A stretch of 64,000 bases of DNA from assembly GCA_038030265.1 (NCBI GenBank), contig CM075943.1, positions 59,805,971 to 59,869,970 on the forward strand, read 5' to 3'. A model generated the notes under the pieces. The model searched no databases. It was not told where the DNA came from and saw only the letters and a list, made by a program, of their open reading frames with translations. Numbering within the stretch: the stretch's first letter is position 1; each line of letters opens with the position of its first letter. Shown piece after piece: positions 48,104 through 59,214 of this stretch. Made by a program: the position numbers and the translations under genes. This DNA is from Corythucha ciliata. Taxonomy: Eukaryota > Arthropoda > Insecta > Hemiptera > Tingidae.

Positions 48104-48240
48104 TGCCCCGTTCACAAGCTCTATGTTTGTGTTGTGTGGTGTCTATGCAACCTATAAAAATGCTTCATTTTTCGAGGGAATAAATTTGTTTGGTTGCATA
48201 GACTCCACAGAACGTAAACATAGAGCTTGTGAACGGGCCA
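48104..48240. mobile_element. 137-bp MITE, PIF/Harbinger-like
   Basis: Inverted arms of about 49 bp begin TGCCCCGTTCACAAGCTC and, from the other side, TGGCCCGTTCACAAGCTC. TAA flanks both sides (48101-48103 and 48241-48243). A 3-bp TAA/TTA duplication is typical of PIF/Harbinger elements. Central loop of about 40 bp, no coding. Confidence 0.7.
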
Positions 48241-48341
48241 TAAACATTGAAAGTATTGTTTTGGTGGGTTAGAAGATAGAAATCTGAGTTTTCCTGAGTC
48301 TTCCTAACCCCTGTACTAACCTCGGGGTAGTAATTACTGTT

Positions 48342-48443
48342 GAATGAAACAGAAAACACTTTTTTTATTATTAGGACAACAATAAACTTGAATAAAATAG
48401 GATCCATATGTTGGAGGCTGTGTACAAAATTACACAGTCCAAC
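48342..48443. repeat. Dispersed ~100-bp repeat, copy A
   Basis: Contains ACAACAATAAACTTGAATAA, then ATCCATATGTTGGAGGCTG and TGTACAAAAT. It is matched almost base for base by 58145-58247. It may be one end of an element whose identity is not visible. Confidence 0.65.
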
Positions 48444-48455
48444 ACACCCTCCTTA

Positions 48456-48960
48456 GGGTGCGTTCATAGTGAATCACCTTCACTGCGATACCTCGATGAG
48501 CGATGCCCCGATGAAACATCGATGAAGAACAAACATCAATAATTGTATGGGACTGTTCATAGTGAAGCACCCTCACTGCGATGTGATCTTCGATTCCTCG
48601 CTACTATCATCGATGATTTGAACCATATGGTTCCTCGACCCCCCTCCCGTCCGTTGCTTTTTTTCAAAATAAGGGTTAAAGCTTGAAGGGGACAGGTGTT
48701 CGTGACTTACGTAAATTGTGTGAAGGTGGAATTTAAAAGATTTTGAAAAGAAAAAAAAACAACGGACAGTAGGGGGGGTCGAGGAACCATATGGTTCAAA
48801 TCATCGATGATAGTAGCGGGTATCGAAGATCACATCGCAGTGAGGGTGCTTCACTATGAACAGTCCCATACAATTATTGATGTTTGTTCTTCATCGATGT
48901 TTCATCGGGGCATCGCTCATCGAGGTATCGCAGTGAAGGTGATTCACTATGAACGCACCC
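48456..48960. mobile_element. 505-bp MITE with ~201-bp terminal inverted repeats
   Basis: The ends are GGGTGCGTTCATAGTGAATC and its complement. The inverted repeats span 48456-48656 and 48760-48960 and differ at only a handful of positions. TTA flanks both sides (48453-48455 and 48961-48963), fitting PIF/Harbinger. Each arm itself contains two related sub-repeats (GTTCATAGTGAA ... CACTGCGAT) about 97 bp apart. The ~100-bp centre is AT-rich with no frame. Near-identity of the arms suggests a young insertion or arm homogenisation. Confidence 0.85.
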
Positions 48961-49037
48961 TTAATTTTGTATTTAAAAAGGGTTTAAAATCAAGATGTCA
49001 CCATCTGACTTGAATTAGAATTAGTGGTTTTATTTGG

Positions 49038-49850
49038 TTAGAATTGGTTAGTGGTTAGAATTAGTGGTTTTATTTGTTGAGGAACGACTAATTTGGGTGG
49101 TGAATTCCTAGTTGGGGTAATCATTAGTTTGTTTTGATTGAGGACGTAGGGTCCATTATAACTATTTTGTTTTATTTTATTGATGATATCGAGTAACTGG
49201 GGGTCTTCCAGTTGATGGGAGGTGAGATCTTTGTACGACAAGGGGAAGGCAATCAAATTATCTAATGAATGTGGAGTTGGGGGGGGGGGGGGCGATGATA
49301 GTAGCCATTTCGTAAGTTTTGTCGAGGTTTTCATCTGACGCGATTTCATAAGGGTAACGGGAAAGTAGATCTGCTAAACTGTTCTGCGCGCCTGGGATGT
49401 GTTTCGACGTAAATGAATATGAATTTATGTGAAGCATGGTTCTCAAAATTCGGGGATTTTTAGGGGCATGGTGGGACATGTAGGACAAAGCTTGGTTATC
49501 AACCATTAGAGTGAAGTGGCGGCCTTTCAAGTATAACTTGAACTTTTCAAGAGCAAATGCCACGGCCAAGAGTTCTCGGTCGTAAATAGCATACGTTGTC
49601 AATCGGTGAGTTTGCGACTTGCAAAATGGATGGGAAGTAATGTTCCGTTGCTTTCGTTTGCAAGTACGGCTTCTATTCCGGAGTCACTCGCGTCGGTTAA
49701 GACGACGAGTGGGAGAGAGAAATCGGGAAGATGAAGGGCGGGGGGTTTTGAAATACTTCTTAGTAGTGTGTCCCGTGCCGCTTGGCATTGAGGAGTCCAG
49801 TTGAATGGGCGATTCTTCTTACGAAGTTCGTTTAAGGCTAATGAGGACGA
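49038..49850 (-). pseudogene. Gypsy RNase H fragment (part of a split element)
   Basis: Minus strand. From 49850 the frame reads LNELRKKNRPFNWT, ALHLPDFSLPLVVLTDASDSG, then DRELLAVAFALEKFK, LMVDNQALSYM and the linker before integrase. A stop lies near 49603. The first residues continue, after a ~2-kb interruption, the RT end found at 51.9-52.2 kb. Integrase is absent on the left. Confidence 0.7.
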
Positions 49851-49854
49851 CTAG

Positions 49855-51890
49855 TGAGCAAGAGAGAGGGAAGATGACCAAATCAATTTAACCTTTCACA
49901 GCTGCAAAAATTGACTGATTTTGTTTTTGCAAAAGGGTTTTTACTCATTGATGGCACAGAATTTGCGGAAATTGGGTCGCTGATTTTTTAAATCAGCGTG
50001 ACTCGGAAATTTTATATTCAAAATTTAAAACAAATATGTTTTTGATAAAAAACGCCTTTTAGCACGAAGCAGCGTAAAATCTTGAATGCGAAATGCATTT
50101 TGTTTTTCATTTTTTTCCAAAAACTTCGCCCGAAAGAGAAAAATGCGACATCAGAAAGAGTAGCCGCCTCAATGGTATAGACATGGCAGTGTGTACGGGA
50201 GGGGTCAGAAGGCCCTCTTAGCTTCTCCTTCCATTGCACTCATCAATAAATGCACGACATTAATTATTTCTCCGAGATCAAATATCATGTCAGGCTCTTT
50301 TTTCTTTACCAAGTATTGAGCTTCCACAGGTATTTGGATTAAAGAAAATACCAAACAAGGGTGGAGGGGAATAGTGATTTCGTAATCTCGAGTTAATCTA
50401 ATCAATTGTTCTCTCCGATCATACTAATATCGTTCACTGCGTACCGGAACTAAAACTATTCTTTGCCTGTTATTTACTGGTTGAAATCAGTGCCAAGTTC
50501 TCCAGGGGCAGACGGTTATTACCTATTATTTTGTAAATTACATTTATGTTCCATCCCAAAACGTCTTACCCCGTGTCCTACGTAGCGGGAATCGCGCGAT
50601 TTTAGCGTTTACAGCGGGTTTAGCGTTTGTAGAGTGTCGGGCTATTTTCATATGTTCTGAACTTTTGTTTCAGTTTCACTTGGGTGGTCCTACACATTAC
50701 ATAACGCAATGATAAGACTCCATAAGCGTTTCTCGAATCCAGTAGGTACTAATTATGAAACTACATAATTTTTTTCATCACGAGCTATAGAATTGCCTCC
50801 AGGCACCCATTTGAGCCCTGAGATGGCCTATGTATTACCTAGTGTGCTCACATTTTTTTGAGCATAAGTATGCTCACCAGTTTATGCATGGAAATTATGA
50901 TTTCTATTGAATTGATGACTACGCGATTGAAAAAATTCAAGCATAACGTCGTGCTCGTTTTTGCTCATTTCATACGACTCAATTTTGTCGATTGAGCCTC
51001 GTTTCCGATGCGAAATAATAATAAAACGCTCAGTAGCTCACGCACTCCTTCATTTGGTATGAAGCCGGTGATGTACATTCATTACTCTTTCCGTAATTCA
51101 CTTCCCGCTTTTATGGTGTCAAAAACGGGTCATTACACTTTGTGAAAGTTTATATTAATATCATTAATTTTAAATTAATGCAGCCTAAATTTCAATTATT
51201 TCAGCAAAGGAACAAACGTGTAATTTTTTATATTACGATGAGATGATCAAGGCTTCTTCGGTACTCTCTCCCTTTTTTTCGCTCTAAGCCGTAAATTATT
51301 TTTCCCTATCGTACTACTGCAGTACATTGCGCCAAGGATTTCGAGAGCCAAAACCACGAACTTTTATTTCTGGTGGTTCTTTTATTCCGCGAAAGGGTTT
51401 TTGAAGGAATGAAATCCACCAATGACTGAGACCGAGAATCTGGAAGAGCGAGACGTACTTATACTTTTAGCGAGTAAGGCTTGGGCGGGTCGAGGACTGC
51501 AATCATCCCTCTACCACCCACTGCTGCCTAAGCACTTTTGCGCCCCGCTTGAATAACTGACGTTTGATCGCAAGTTTTGGCAAGAACTAATCAACATTTA
51601 TTCGATCTGTTTGGACAGATCTGTTTAATTGTCACTCAGTTTCCTGGGCTGTACACATAATTATCAAAAATATTTTTTTCAAACTTTTTATACCACGTTT
51701 TATGCGTTTCTAATTACAATATTCAGACGTAAAGTAATTTCCGCAACTTCTACGTTATTTTCAGTAAACGTGGTGAGTTGAAAAATTAATTAAGTTCACT
51801 TTTCACAAAACTATTAGCTATGTAAATTTCCCATCGAAAGTGTTGCCATCTCTTGTCCGAAAAACAAACCATGAAGCCATCGCTATTCGC
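49855..51890. other. ~2-kb insertion without coding sequence
   Basis: This segment separates two parts of one Gypsy reading frame: IIAPL on the right side and SSLALNELRKKN on the left. It must therefore be an insertion. It has no frame of note, AT-rich composition and small hairpins (for example GTGCTCACATTTTTTTGAGC near 50839). No clear terminal repeats or target duplication were seen, so its class is unknown. Confidence 0.45.
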
Positions 51891-52230
51891 CTTAAGGGAG
51901 CGATTATCTGGGCCATGTTAGGGATGAATTTTTGAAAGAAAGTAAATGCGCCTAAACCTTGGGCTATATTTTTGGACGTACGGGGGCGAGGTAGGGAAAT
52001 AAGAGCATTGATTCTATCTTCGGATAATTTATACTGACCATTGGAAATTACATGCCCTAAGTAGGTGACTGATTCTTGAACTAATTGAACTTTTTTGGGG
52101 TTCGCAGTAAGTCCTGCTTGTCGAAGACGTTGAGAAGATTTCGTGGAGCGTATCAATGTGTTGATTTTTTGTTTTTGAAAATACAATTATGTCATCTAAA
52201 AAGGTGAAGATTTCTTTGTATCCATTCTCG
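51890..52230 (-). pseudogene. Gypsy RT fragment (part of the split element)
   Basis: Minus strand: FLDDIIVFSKTKNQH (RT catalytic motif) at about 52.2 kb, a frameshift near 52150, then GLTANPKKVQL, TYLGHVISNG and FIPNMAQIIAPL. This is the palm end and thumb/connection of a Ty3/Gypsy RT. It continues logically into 49850 and below. Sequence to its right is a different, plus-strand Gypsy. Confidence 0.7.
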
Positions 52231-52234
52231 CCAT

Positions 52235-53488
52235 CAGTTCCGAACCTTTACCGATTCTCACAAAATTAGCCGACAAAGTTTTCAAAGCTGCTGACCGTGG
52301 ACGACATCACTTCCTTCCTCCAGAGTCAACACATTCCCCTTCCGAACCCACAACTTCCGCACCTTCTTCTTCCACCCTTCTCGACGCGATCCAACGGCTC
52401 ACTCAACGCCTTACCGACCTCGAACAACGTTCAACCCCCTCGCTGATACGCCGTCGCTACAGATCACCTTGTCCCAAACCAGAACTACACACTTCACCCC
52501 CAAAAACAGGTTTCTGTTATTATCACGAAAGGTTCGGTAACAAAGCTCAAAACTGTCGTTCCCCCTGTTCCTTTTCTTCAAAAAACTAATGTTCCGATCG
52601 CAAGTGGCGGCAAGCGATCGCCGTAACTCGACACGCCGCCTATTTGTCACCGACAAAACAACCAAAGTTCGTTTCCTCATCGACTCAGGCGCCAACGTAA
52701 GCGTCATTCCCTGCACGCGCCGCGACAAAACTAATGGCCCACAGAAGTTCACCTTGTCTACTGCTGATGGTTCTGCGATCCCTACGTATGGTTCCCGCTT
52801 TCTCTCACTCGATTTCGGTCTTCGCCGTTCGTTTCGATGGCCCTTCGTCCTCACAGAGGTAACATACCCCATTATCGGAGCCGAATTCTTGGCACACTTC
52901 GATCTTCTCATCGACCTCCGTCGTCATCGTCTGTTGGATGGCACTCCTCAACTTTCTGTCGCTGGTGTTCATCCTTCAACTGCACCGTCGAATAACCCAG
53001 CACGCCTGAACCTCTTTGACACGACGAATAAGTTTGCCGCGTTGCTCACGCAATTCCCTGAGATCGTTCAACCTCCCTCCTTTCCACGCCCATCTCTACC
53101 ACACAATACCCAGCACGCAATCGAAACCACCGGACCACCTGTTCGTTCCCGCTTTCGACGTCTTCACCCCGACAAGTTGAAAGCTGCCAAAGCAGAATTC
53201 CAAACAATGCTAGACCTCGGCATCTGTCGTCCCTCTAAATCTTGTTGGTCTAGTCCGCTCCACCTCGTTCCTAAAAAAGACGGCACCTGGCGACCTTGTG
53301 GTGATTTCCAACGCCTACACGCTGTCACCAAACCTGACCTCTACCATCATCTTCACGATTTCACGTCCAATCTTCACGGAACGACAATTTACTCGAAGCT
53401 AGATCTCCTTCGAGCATACAACCAAATACCAGTCGCACCTTCCGACATCGAAAAAACCGCCTATCATCACACCTTTCGGCCTTTTTGA
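52235..53488 (+). pseudogene. Gypsy gag end, protease and RT first half
   Basis: The gag tail has a Ser/Pro-rich stretch, then CYYHERFGNKAQNCRSPC, a knuckle variant known from arthropod Gypsy gags. After a frameshift near 52590 comes the protease (FLIDSGANVSVIP near residue 30, PIIGAEFL near 91). RT begins WSSPLHLVPKKDGTWR and IYSKLDLLRAYNQIPV. The frame breaks at about 53470-53488, within HTFRPF, where PFGLFEFPMMCFGLRNA should follow. Confidence 0.8.
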
Positions 53489-55577
53489 ATTTCCGATGAT
53501 GTGTTTTGGTTTACGCAACGCCGGTCAACCATTTCAGCGATTTATGAATGAAATACTTCGCGACCTTCCCTTCATCTTCGTTTACCTCGACGATGCGCTT
53601 ATCGCTTCCAAATCTCCCGCAGAACATCTGGAGCATCTCACTCTCGTTTTCCAGCGTTTCAGGAGCTACGGACTCCATCTTAACGAGAACAAATGTGTTT
53701 TCGGCGTAACCGAAGTAGACTTCTTAGGTTTCCAAGTCACACCGTCCGGCACATCACCACTTCCTCAACGTGTTTGTGCCCTCACCGAAGCTCCTCGACC
53801 TACAACCTTTAAATCCTTGCGTGGTTTCCTCGGAACCATAAATTTCTACCGCCGCTTCATTCGCCGCGCGGCCTGGGCCCAAATCACGCTTCACGACGCC
53901 TTAAAAACTAGCAAAAGCGAAACATCTCCCATCCAATGGACTGATCAGTTGATTGAGGCCTACGACCAATGCCTGCAAGTTCTCGCTGACGCTATCCTTC
54001 TCGTCCACCCCAAGCCTGACTCACCATTGACCCTTTTCGTCGACGCTTCAGATACTGCCATTGGCTCTGCTCTTCACCAACAAACCGACGGTACCTGCCA
54101 ACCGCTAGCGTTTTTCTCTCGGAAGCTCAGTGAAACCGAACGACGGTACAGTGCCTATGACAAAGAGCTTCTAGCAATTTACGCTTCAGTCAAGCACTTT
54201 CGGGACTTCGTCGAGGGTCAACAACTCACAATTTTCACAGACCACAAGCCCCTCATTTTCTCTTTCAAGCAAAAACCAGAAAAGGCGTCCCCTCGTCAAT
54301 TTCGTCACTTAGATTTTGTAGCGCAGTTCACGACCGATATTCGACACATCAAAGGAAGTGAAAACGTCGTAGCAGATTACCTTTCCCGAGTCGACTCCAT
54401 CCATATTTTCGATTTCACAGTCGTCGCTAAAATTCAAGAAGCAGACGACGAGCTAAAAAAGCTCTGCCTCAATTCGTCACTCAATCTTCGTCGAGAATGC
54501 ATACCTGGCCTCAACATATCGTTGTTTTGCGACGATAGAGACCGCGTTTTTATTCCCTTATCCCTTCGTCGTCAAGCGCTCGCTCTAATTCACAACAGCG
54601 CACACCCATCTCCGAAGCGTACATCACAACTAATTCGTGAACGATTTGTTTGGCCCGGAATTGAGCGAGACTCCAGATCTTGGGCAAGAAACTGCCTTCA
54701 ATGTCAGAAATCCAAAATTGGACGTCATACCCGTAGTCCTCTCGGTGTTTTCCCTCCCGTCGACGCACGTTTTCAATGCGTCCACTTGGACATCATTGGT
54801 CCACTTCCCCCATCACACGGTATGCACTACATCCTCACCTTGATCGACCGTTTTTCTTCCTGGCCCGAAGCCATACCCATTCAATCAATCTCCACCGAAA
54901 CAGTGGCTGACGCTCTTTTCAAGGAATGGATCGCCCGTTACGGCGTTCCCGCTAAGATCATCACCGACAGAGGTCGACAATTCGAGTCCAATCTTTTCCG
55001 AATTCTCAACTACCGCCTCGGGATTCGTCATTTTCGTACGACAGCGTACCATCCGCAGTCCAATGGTAAACTTGAAATATGGCACCGCTCTCTTAAAAAC
55101 GCTCTCAAATGCCATAACTCTACCGATTGGTGTTCACTTCTACCAATCGTTCTGCTCGGTTTGCGAAACGTGCCAAACCAATCTGGCCATTCAGCTGCAG
55201 AACTTCACTTTGGCTCTACACTACGATTACCCGGTGAATTCTTCGATCCACCTGACCCGTCCCTTCGTCAATTCGTCACAATTCCTTCAGTGACTTCAAG
55301 AGTTTTTTCGTCATGTCCGGCCAGCCATCGAAATCCACAACTCCTCACAAAAAACGTTCGTTCACCCTCACCTCTCTTCGGCTGAGCAAGTTTTCGTTCG
55401 CGTCGATTCCATCAGAAAACCGCTTCAACAACCTTATGATGGACCTTACCCTGTCCTCGAAAGAAACGACAAATATTTCACACTGGACATACACGGCAAG
55501 AAAACTTTTGTTTCGATCGAACGTCTAAAACCTGCGTTTCATCTACCAACTCAACCCCTTCGAGACGTCCACTAACT
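53470..55577 (+). pseudogene. Gypsy RT second half, RNase H and integrase
   Basis: RT: MMCFGLRNAGQPFQRFMN and the catalytic FVYLDDALIASK near residue 30. RNase H: LTLFVDASDTAIGSAL and FTDHKPLI. The integrase zinc region is HNSAHPSPKRT ... CLQCQKS. The core has HLDIIGPLPPSH, IITDRGRQFESN and HPQSNGKLEIWHR, with all three acidic residues present. A frameshift near 55290 moves the end into another frame, where QPYDGPYPVLER (the GPY/F motif) is seen, ending in TAA near 55575. Apart from the frameshifts this is the best-preserved pol in the window. Confidence 0.85.
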
Positions 55578-55649
55578 CGACTACTTGGCCTATCCCATCT
55601 TTCTGCGCGACACTCTCGTCTTCCTCGCGTTCACTGGGAGGAGGGTTAA

Positions 55650-55768
55650 TGTGGCGTCCCTTCACATTTTTACATAAAAACATCAGTTGTTCGGTTTTTC
55701 TTTGTTAGAAAAATATAGACTTTCGTTCTCTGACTTACGCGGTCTCGTTTTTCTTATACACGCTTACA
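55650..55768 (+). repeat. 3' LTR of the plus-strand Gypsy
   Basis: Begins TGTGGCGTCCCTTCAC right after a purine tract and ends at about GCTTACA. The assignment rests on position, the TG start and the purine tract. There is no second LTR copy to prove the boundaries. Confidence 0.5.
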
Positions 55769-55810
55769 GATGGTTGGGGGCGGGAGCCTTTGGAGGATCG
55801 CCCCCATGGC

Positions 55811-56465
55811 TTAGTTTTTTGATTTAGTTTTATGCGGTTGCGCTCGAGATGGGAATACCCTGATCTTGGGGTCCGTTGGCGATGAGTTATTACGGGTAGA
55901 CGAAGATTTGTGTTCGTCTCCGGGAGTGGGGTTTTTGAATTTATACTCTGGACTGAATTTGAAGTTCGAGTTTCCTTGTTTGAAGGAAGAATCTCGCGGG
56001 GTATATCGTGAGTTACTAGAGTACCCATTAGTAGAACAATTGGGAGAATTTGGACGAGATGTAGTCGGGGAGAGCGGGGTGTAGGTGCCGTCTTTATTGA
56101 GGCGGAAGATTGGGGGTGGGGTACTTCTTTGAATATGGTGAAGTGAGGACGAGTTGGGATAGTCGCCTCTTTTCGTCTCCCGGTGGGTTGGCGACGTACG
56201 GTAGCGGTCACTTCTGTTGGGTGGTGGCAGAGCTTCACGCTCGCGATAATAATTCGGGCGAGAAATATTTGCGCTATTTTGCGGAGGACAATACGTAAAA
56301 TTTGGTGGTGGGGATGGCCGTTGATAAATGTTGGAGGGTCGGGAATAGTGTTTATAGGGGGAATAATTTATTTCTTTTTGCTCGATTTGAGTCACGAATC
56401 TTTCCAGTTCCTCGTAATTTGAGGGGGGCTTTAACGTATAGAAATAATTGCGACTTGCGTGTGCC
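55811..56465 (-). pseudogene. Pro/Ser-rich gag-like frame
   Basis: The minus-strand frame starts within NNAAHASRNYFYTLK, followed by NYEELERFVTQIEQKE, and then becomes very rich in Pro, Ser, Asn, Tyr and Arg up to the stop at 55811. The pattern suits the C-terminal part of a retroelement gag. Its strand and position fit the minus-strand Gypsy whose RT and RNase H lie at 49.0-52.2 kb, with the plus-strand Gypsy inserted between. No zinc knuckle is visible. It could be an unrelated low-complexity protein. Confidence 0.4.
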
Positions 56466-56489
56466 GCATTATTCAGGGCGATTCCTATT

Positions 56490-56577
56490 ATTAGTATTAT
56501 TAGTAGTAATATCCTACTAGGACTAGTAGTCCTAGGAATAATAGGACTAGTATAGTCCTATTATTAGTTATTAGTAG
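56490..56577. repeat. Palindromic AT-rich cluster
   Basis: ATTATTAGTAGTA microsatellite interwoven with nested palindromes (CCTAGGACTA/TAGTCCTAGG-type words and GGACTAGTATAGTCC). It is likely a microsatellite that expanded through hairpin formation. Confidence 0.6.
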
Positions 56578-56898
56578 TACAGTAATTTGGTAGAAATGAG
56601 GGGTATGACGTAACCGAATAAAATATTTATACTTGGCGGATTTATAAAAAGGGGACAAAACTTAAAGCTAGCAAAAAAAAACAATCAATTTGGTTAAACA
56701 ATTTACAGTTTTATAATCTGACCTCTATGATGACGATCTCAGCTCTTGCTCTCGCTCCTTCCGTGTCCGAAAGCCCTCTCCTCATTTTTTATGCAATTTA
56801 ATTTTTGTTTCGCCTTTTTCTCGCATACTCCTGGCGTTGGAGGGGATTAGGCAGGCGGCCCATACCTCTCCGCTCCACCGTAGGTTTTATTTGCTCGC
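56578..56898. other. No gene seen
   Basis: Short AT-rich stretch between the palindromic cluster and the Copia fragment. It would be the place of a Copia 3' LTR, but no repeat copy exists to confirm this. Confidence 0.4.
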
Positions 56899-57545
56899 TT
56901 AGCGTTGCAAGTTTGCGAATTTGGTAGTATGAAGCGGCTTAGTGAGCAAATCAGCAAGTTGTTGGTTCGTAGGACAATATTCAACATTGATGATCTTCTT
57001 GTCGGATAGTTCTTTTATGAAATGAAATCTAACGCCAATGTGATTACTTCTTCTGTTGAAATTTCCTTTTTTGATTAGGCTTATGGCACTTTGATTATCA
57101 ACTTTAATGGTGGCTCTGATAGTTTTGTTTGTCATTTCTTCACACAGGCTCTTCAAATATACAACTTCTTTAGAGCATTCCGGTGCAGCGATATATTCAC
57201 TCTCAGTGCTTGATGTTGCAACGATAGACTGCTTCTTGGAACTCCAGCTTATTGGCCCACCAGCGAAATAGATTATGTAACCCGTAGTACTTTTTCTAGT
57301 TTCTGGATCTTTGGCGAAATCTGAGTCGCAATAAGCTGTGATTTCGTCTGTCGGATTCCGCGAATAGCGAATACCTTCATTTACTGTGCCCTTCAGGTAT
57401 TTCAAGGCCCTTTTTTAGTTTAAAAGGTCGTTTTCGGTAAGATTTTCGACTTTTCGACTGCTCAATCCAACAGCGAAAGCCAAATCAGGTCGAGTTTTTG
57501 TGGATATGTACAACAAGCTGCCGAACGGCTTCTCTGAAAGGAAAT
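56899..57545 (-). pseudogene. Ty1/Copia RT end and RNase H fragment
   Basis: Minus strand. Starts with LSEKPFGSLLYISTKTRPDLAF, the conserved RT end of Copia. A stop near 57414-57416 precedes KRALKYLKGTVNEGI. RNase H follows with YCDSDFAKD, RKSTTGYIIYFAGGPISW and TSSTESEYIA. The end VEYCPTNQQLADLLTKPL is characteristic of Copia. The upstream part of pol is missing beyond 57545. It is the only Copia element seen. Confidence 0.85.
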
Positions 57546-57554
57546 CCTGAGACT

Positions 57555-57755
57555 AGTGATGGGCAAGAATGGTCTTGGTTCTTGCAGTCTCGCAAGACTC
57601 TAGCGGCAAGAACAAGAACAAGACCGAGACCAAGACTTGATTGTGGATGTAAGACCAAGACTTTCCCTGCAAGAACAAGACTTCCTGCAAGACTCCGGGA
57701 ATGTGTCTTGCGCAAGAACAAGAGTCTTCTGCAAGACTCTTGCAATTCATGCAAA
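57555..57755. mobile_element. CAAGAC/GTCTTG-rich MITE-like repeat
   Basis: Begins ACTAGTGATGGGCAAGAA and contains many CAAGAAC, CAAGACT and TCTTGCAAG words in both orientations, giving a self-complementary structure. TAGTGATGGGCAA-type starts are seen in hAT-derived repeats, but no duplication is visible here. Confidence 0.4.
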
Positions 57756-57850
57756 AAAAAGAAGATCGGAATGATTTTTAAGAAAAGCTAGCCTATTTGA
57801 CGGGAAAAGGGAGAGGGCTCTGAAGACGTTTTTTTTGGGGGGGGGGGGGC

Positions 57851-58116
57851 GCCGGGCTTCGAACCCGGCAGGTCCTAAGCCTCCATTGGGCTTCTACGCC
57901 ATACCCAGATCTAATTGTGCACTTCACACACGCGGGCGTTTCGGTCGCTGTGCGGTTTGTTGAACGCACACCGCCGGGAACGCCCACACGAAGCCGAGTG
58001 TGCCGTGTCACAGCTCGCCGCAGCCTTATAAGTGTAATGGGCGATGGCTGGATTCGAACCCAGGCCCGCTGAGTTGCGAAGCGAGCATTGTATCCAATAC
58101 ACCATCGAGGCGCGCT
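57851..58116 (-). mobile_element. Dimeric tRNA-derived SINE, copy 1
   Basis: Minus strand: a tRNA-like head (GCCTCGATGGTGTATTGG as A-box region, GGTTCGAATCC as B box), a unique middle, then a second tRNA-like unit with B box GGGTTCGAAGCCC, ending in C- and A-rich tails at about 57840. A second copy at 63117-63374 matches over the whole length. Boundaries come from where the two copies stop matching. Confidence 0.7.
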
Positions 58117-58144
58117 TTAACCTGTTGATAGCAGAGTCGTGAAC

Positions 58145-58247
58145 GAATGAAACAGAAAAAACACTTTTTTTTTATTAAGACAACAATAAACTTGAATAAA
58201 ATATGATCCATATGTTGGAGGCTGTGTACAAAATCACCCGGTCCAAC
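58145..58247. repeat. Dispersed ~100-bp repeat, copy B
   Basis: Near-identical partner of 48342-48443. It lies directly beside the SINE copy, whereas copy A lies beside the 505-bp MITE; its own limits are therefore independent of both. Confidence 0.65.
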
Positions 58248-58339
58248 TTCAAAGCTGGCTAAGCGATGCGTTTTGGCGCTGGTAAAAACATCTAATAAGC
58301 CACTGAAAGGGCTGGGGAACTCACTCGTCCCCATAAAGA

Positions 58340-59050
58340 AAATCTGGAAAATTGTAAACGTTTCGGGGGTCTATGTTTGTATAGAAGGTGTGGGGCCCAG
58401 TTTAGACAGTCTACAAGGCACCCTAAGCTTGATGAATACCGGGGAAATTACATCATTTGGAGCTAAAAACCTGCGAAATTGTAAGTTTACTATCGGAATA
58501 TTCTAAAAACGTTTCTGGTCTCGACTTAAGCATAATTGCAAGTTTCGGGGCTTCATGTTTTGTGACCGTGGTACACGGTCTAGACGGCCAACTCAGCGCT
58601 TCAAGTTTGAAGATAACCACAAAAATAACATTTTAAAGCTTAATATCCACGAATTTGGAAGTTTCCTGGCTGAATATTTGTCAAAGAGTTATAGCGGTGA
58701 AATAAAAAGAAAGGTATCTACTTAAGCAAAGTTTGAGTGATTGGCAAGCTTGTCAATTTTTAGGGCGCGACCGAGTTTATCCACGACGACGAGTTTATCC
58801 ATTTTTACGGAGCAAATGGTCAGTTTGGCAATTTTTTCAGCGCGAATGGTTCGCTATGCCATTTTCAGGGTGTCAATTTTGCCTGTATTTGGACCACAAA
58901 TTGCCAGTTTGAAGAGCATATCAAGGTGCGAATCATCAAGTTAGCGACTTTGGCATCGCGATTGGTAGGTTTTCATTCCAAGGGCACGGATATTGTCAGT
59001 TTTGACACTTTCATGGCTCCAATGTTTAGCCATGATACATTTTAGTCATT
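58340..59050. repeat. Diverged direct repeats
   Basis: Two diverged copies of a ~190-bp unit (from about 58345 and 58525) share AAATTGTAAACGTTTCGGGG-like and GATGAATACCGGGGAAATTAC-like words. From about 58730, TTTGGCAATTTTTNAGGGCG-type units of about 30-40 bp follow. No coding sequence. Units resembling the complement of the latter occur at 63770-63960. Confidence 0.5.
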
Positions 59051-59055
59051 TGTCG

Positions 59056-59200
59056 AGCAGTGGCGTAGGTAGGATTTTGTCCTGGGGGGGGGGGGATCAG
59101 ATTGAAATCTTGTAATGGTGAGGTGAGGGGGGTAATTCCACATTTTATTCATCATTCCACCCTGCCAGCACACTCATGAATCTGGACATCTTGCTGGCCT
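59056..59200 (+). mobile_element. hAT-like left end CAGTGGCGTAGG
   Basis: CAGTGGCGTAGGTAGGATTTT followed by a G run. It closely resembles the left end of the 33668 element (CAGTGGCGGATCTAGGATTTT) and, like it, precedes a plus-oriented ~30-bp array. The right end was not identified with a matching duplication. Confidence 0.5.
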
Positions 59201-59214
59201 CACCGTAGCCTCAA

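Larger units (their letters stand above)
52235..55768 (+). mobile_element. Ty3/Gypsy element, 5'-truncated, plus strand
   Basis: Starts within gag at about 52235 with no left LTR. A purine tract (GGGAGGAGGG) at about 55634-55645 precedes the right LTR at 55650-55768 (TGTGGCGTCCC ... GCTTACA, about 119 bp). Codons are noticeably C-rich at third positions compared with the other Gypsy elements here, marking a separate lineage. It appears to have landed within a minus-strand Gypsy whose RT lies left and whose likely gag lies right. Confidence 0.75.

Noticed and set aside
58038..58116. Functional tRNA gene (tRNA-Arg-like) in the SINE head
   Set aside because: It belongs to a repeated composite unit found twice, and the stems do not pair well over the full cloverleaf.
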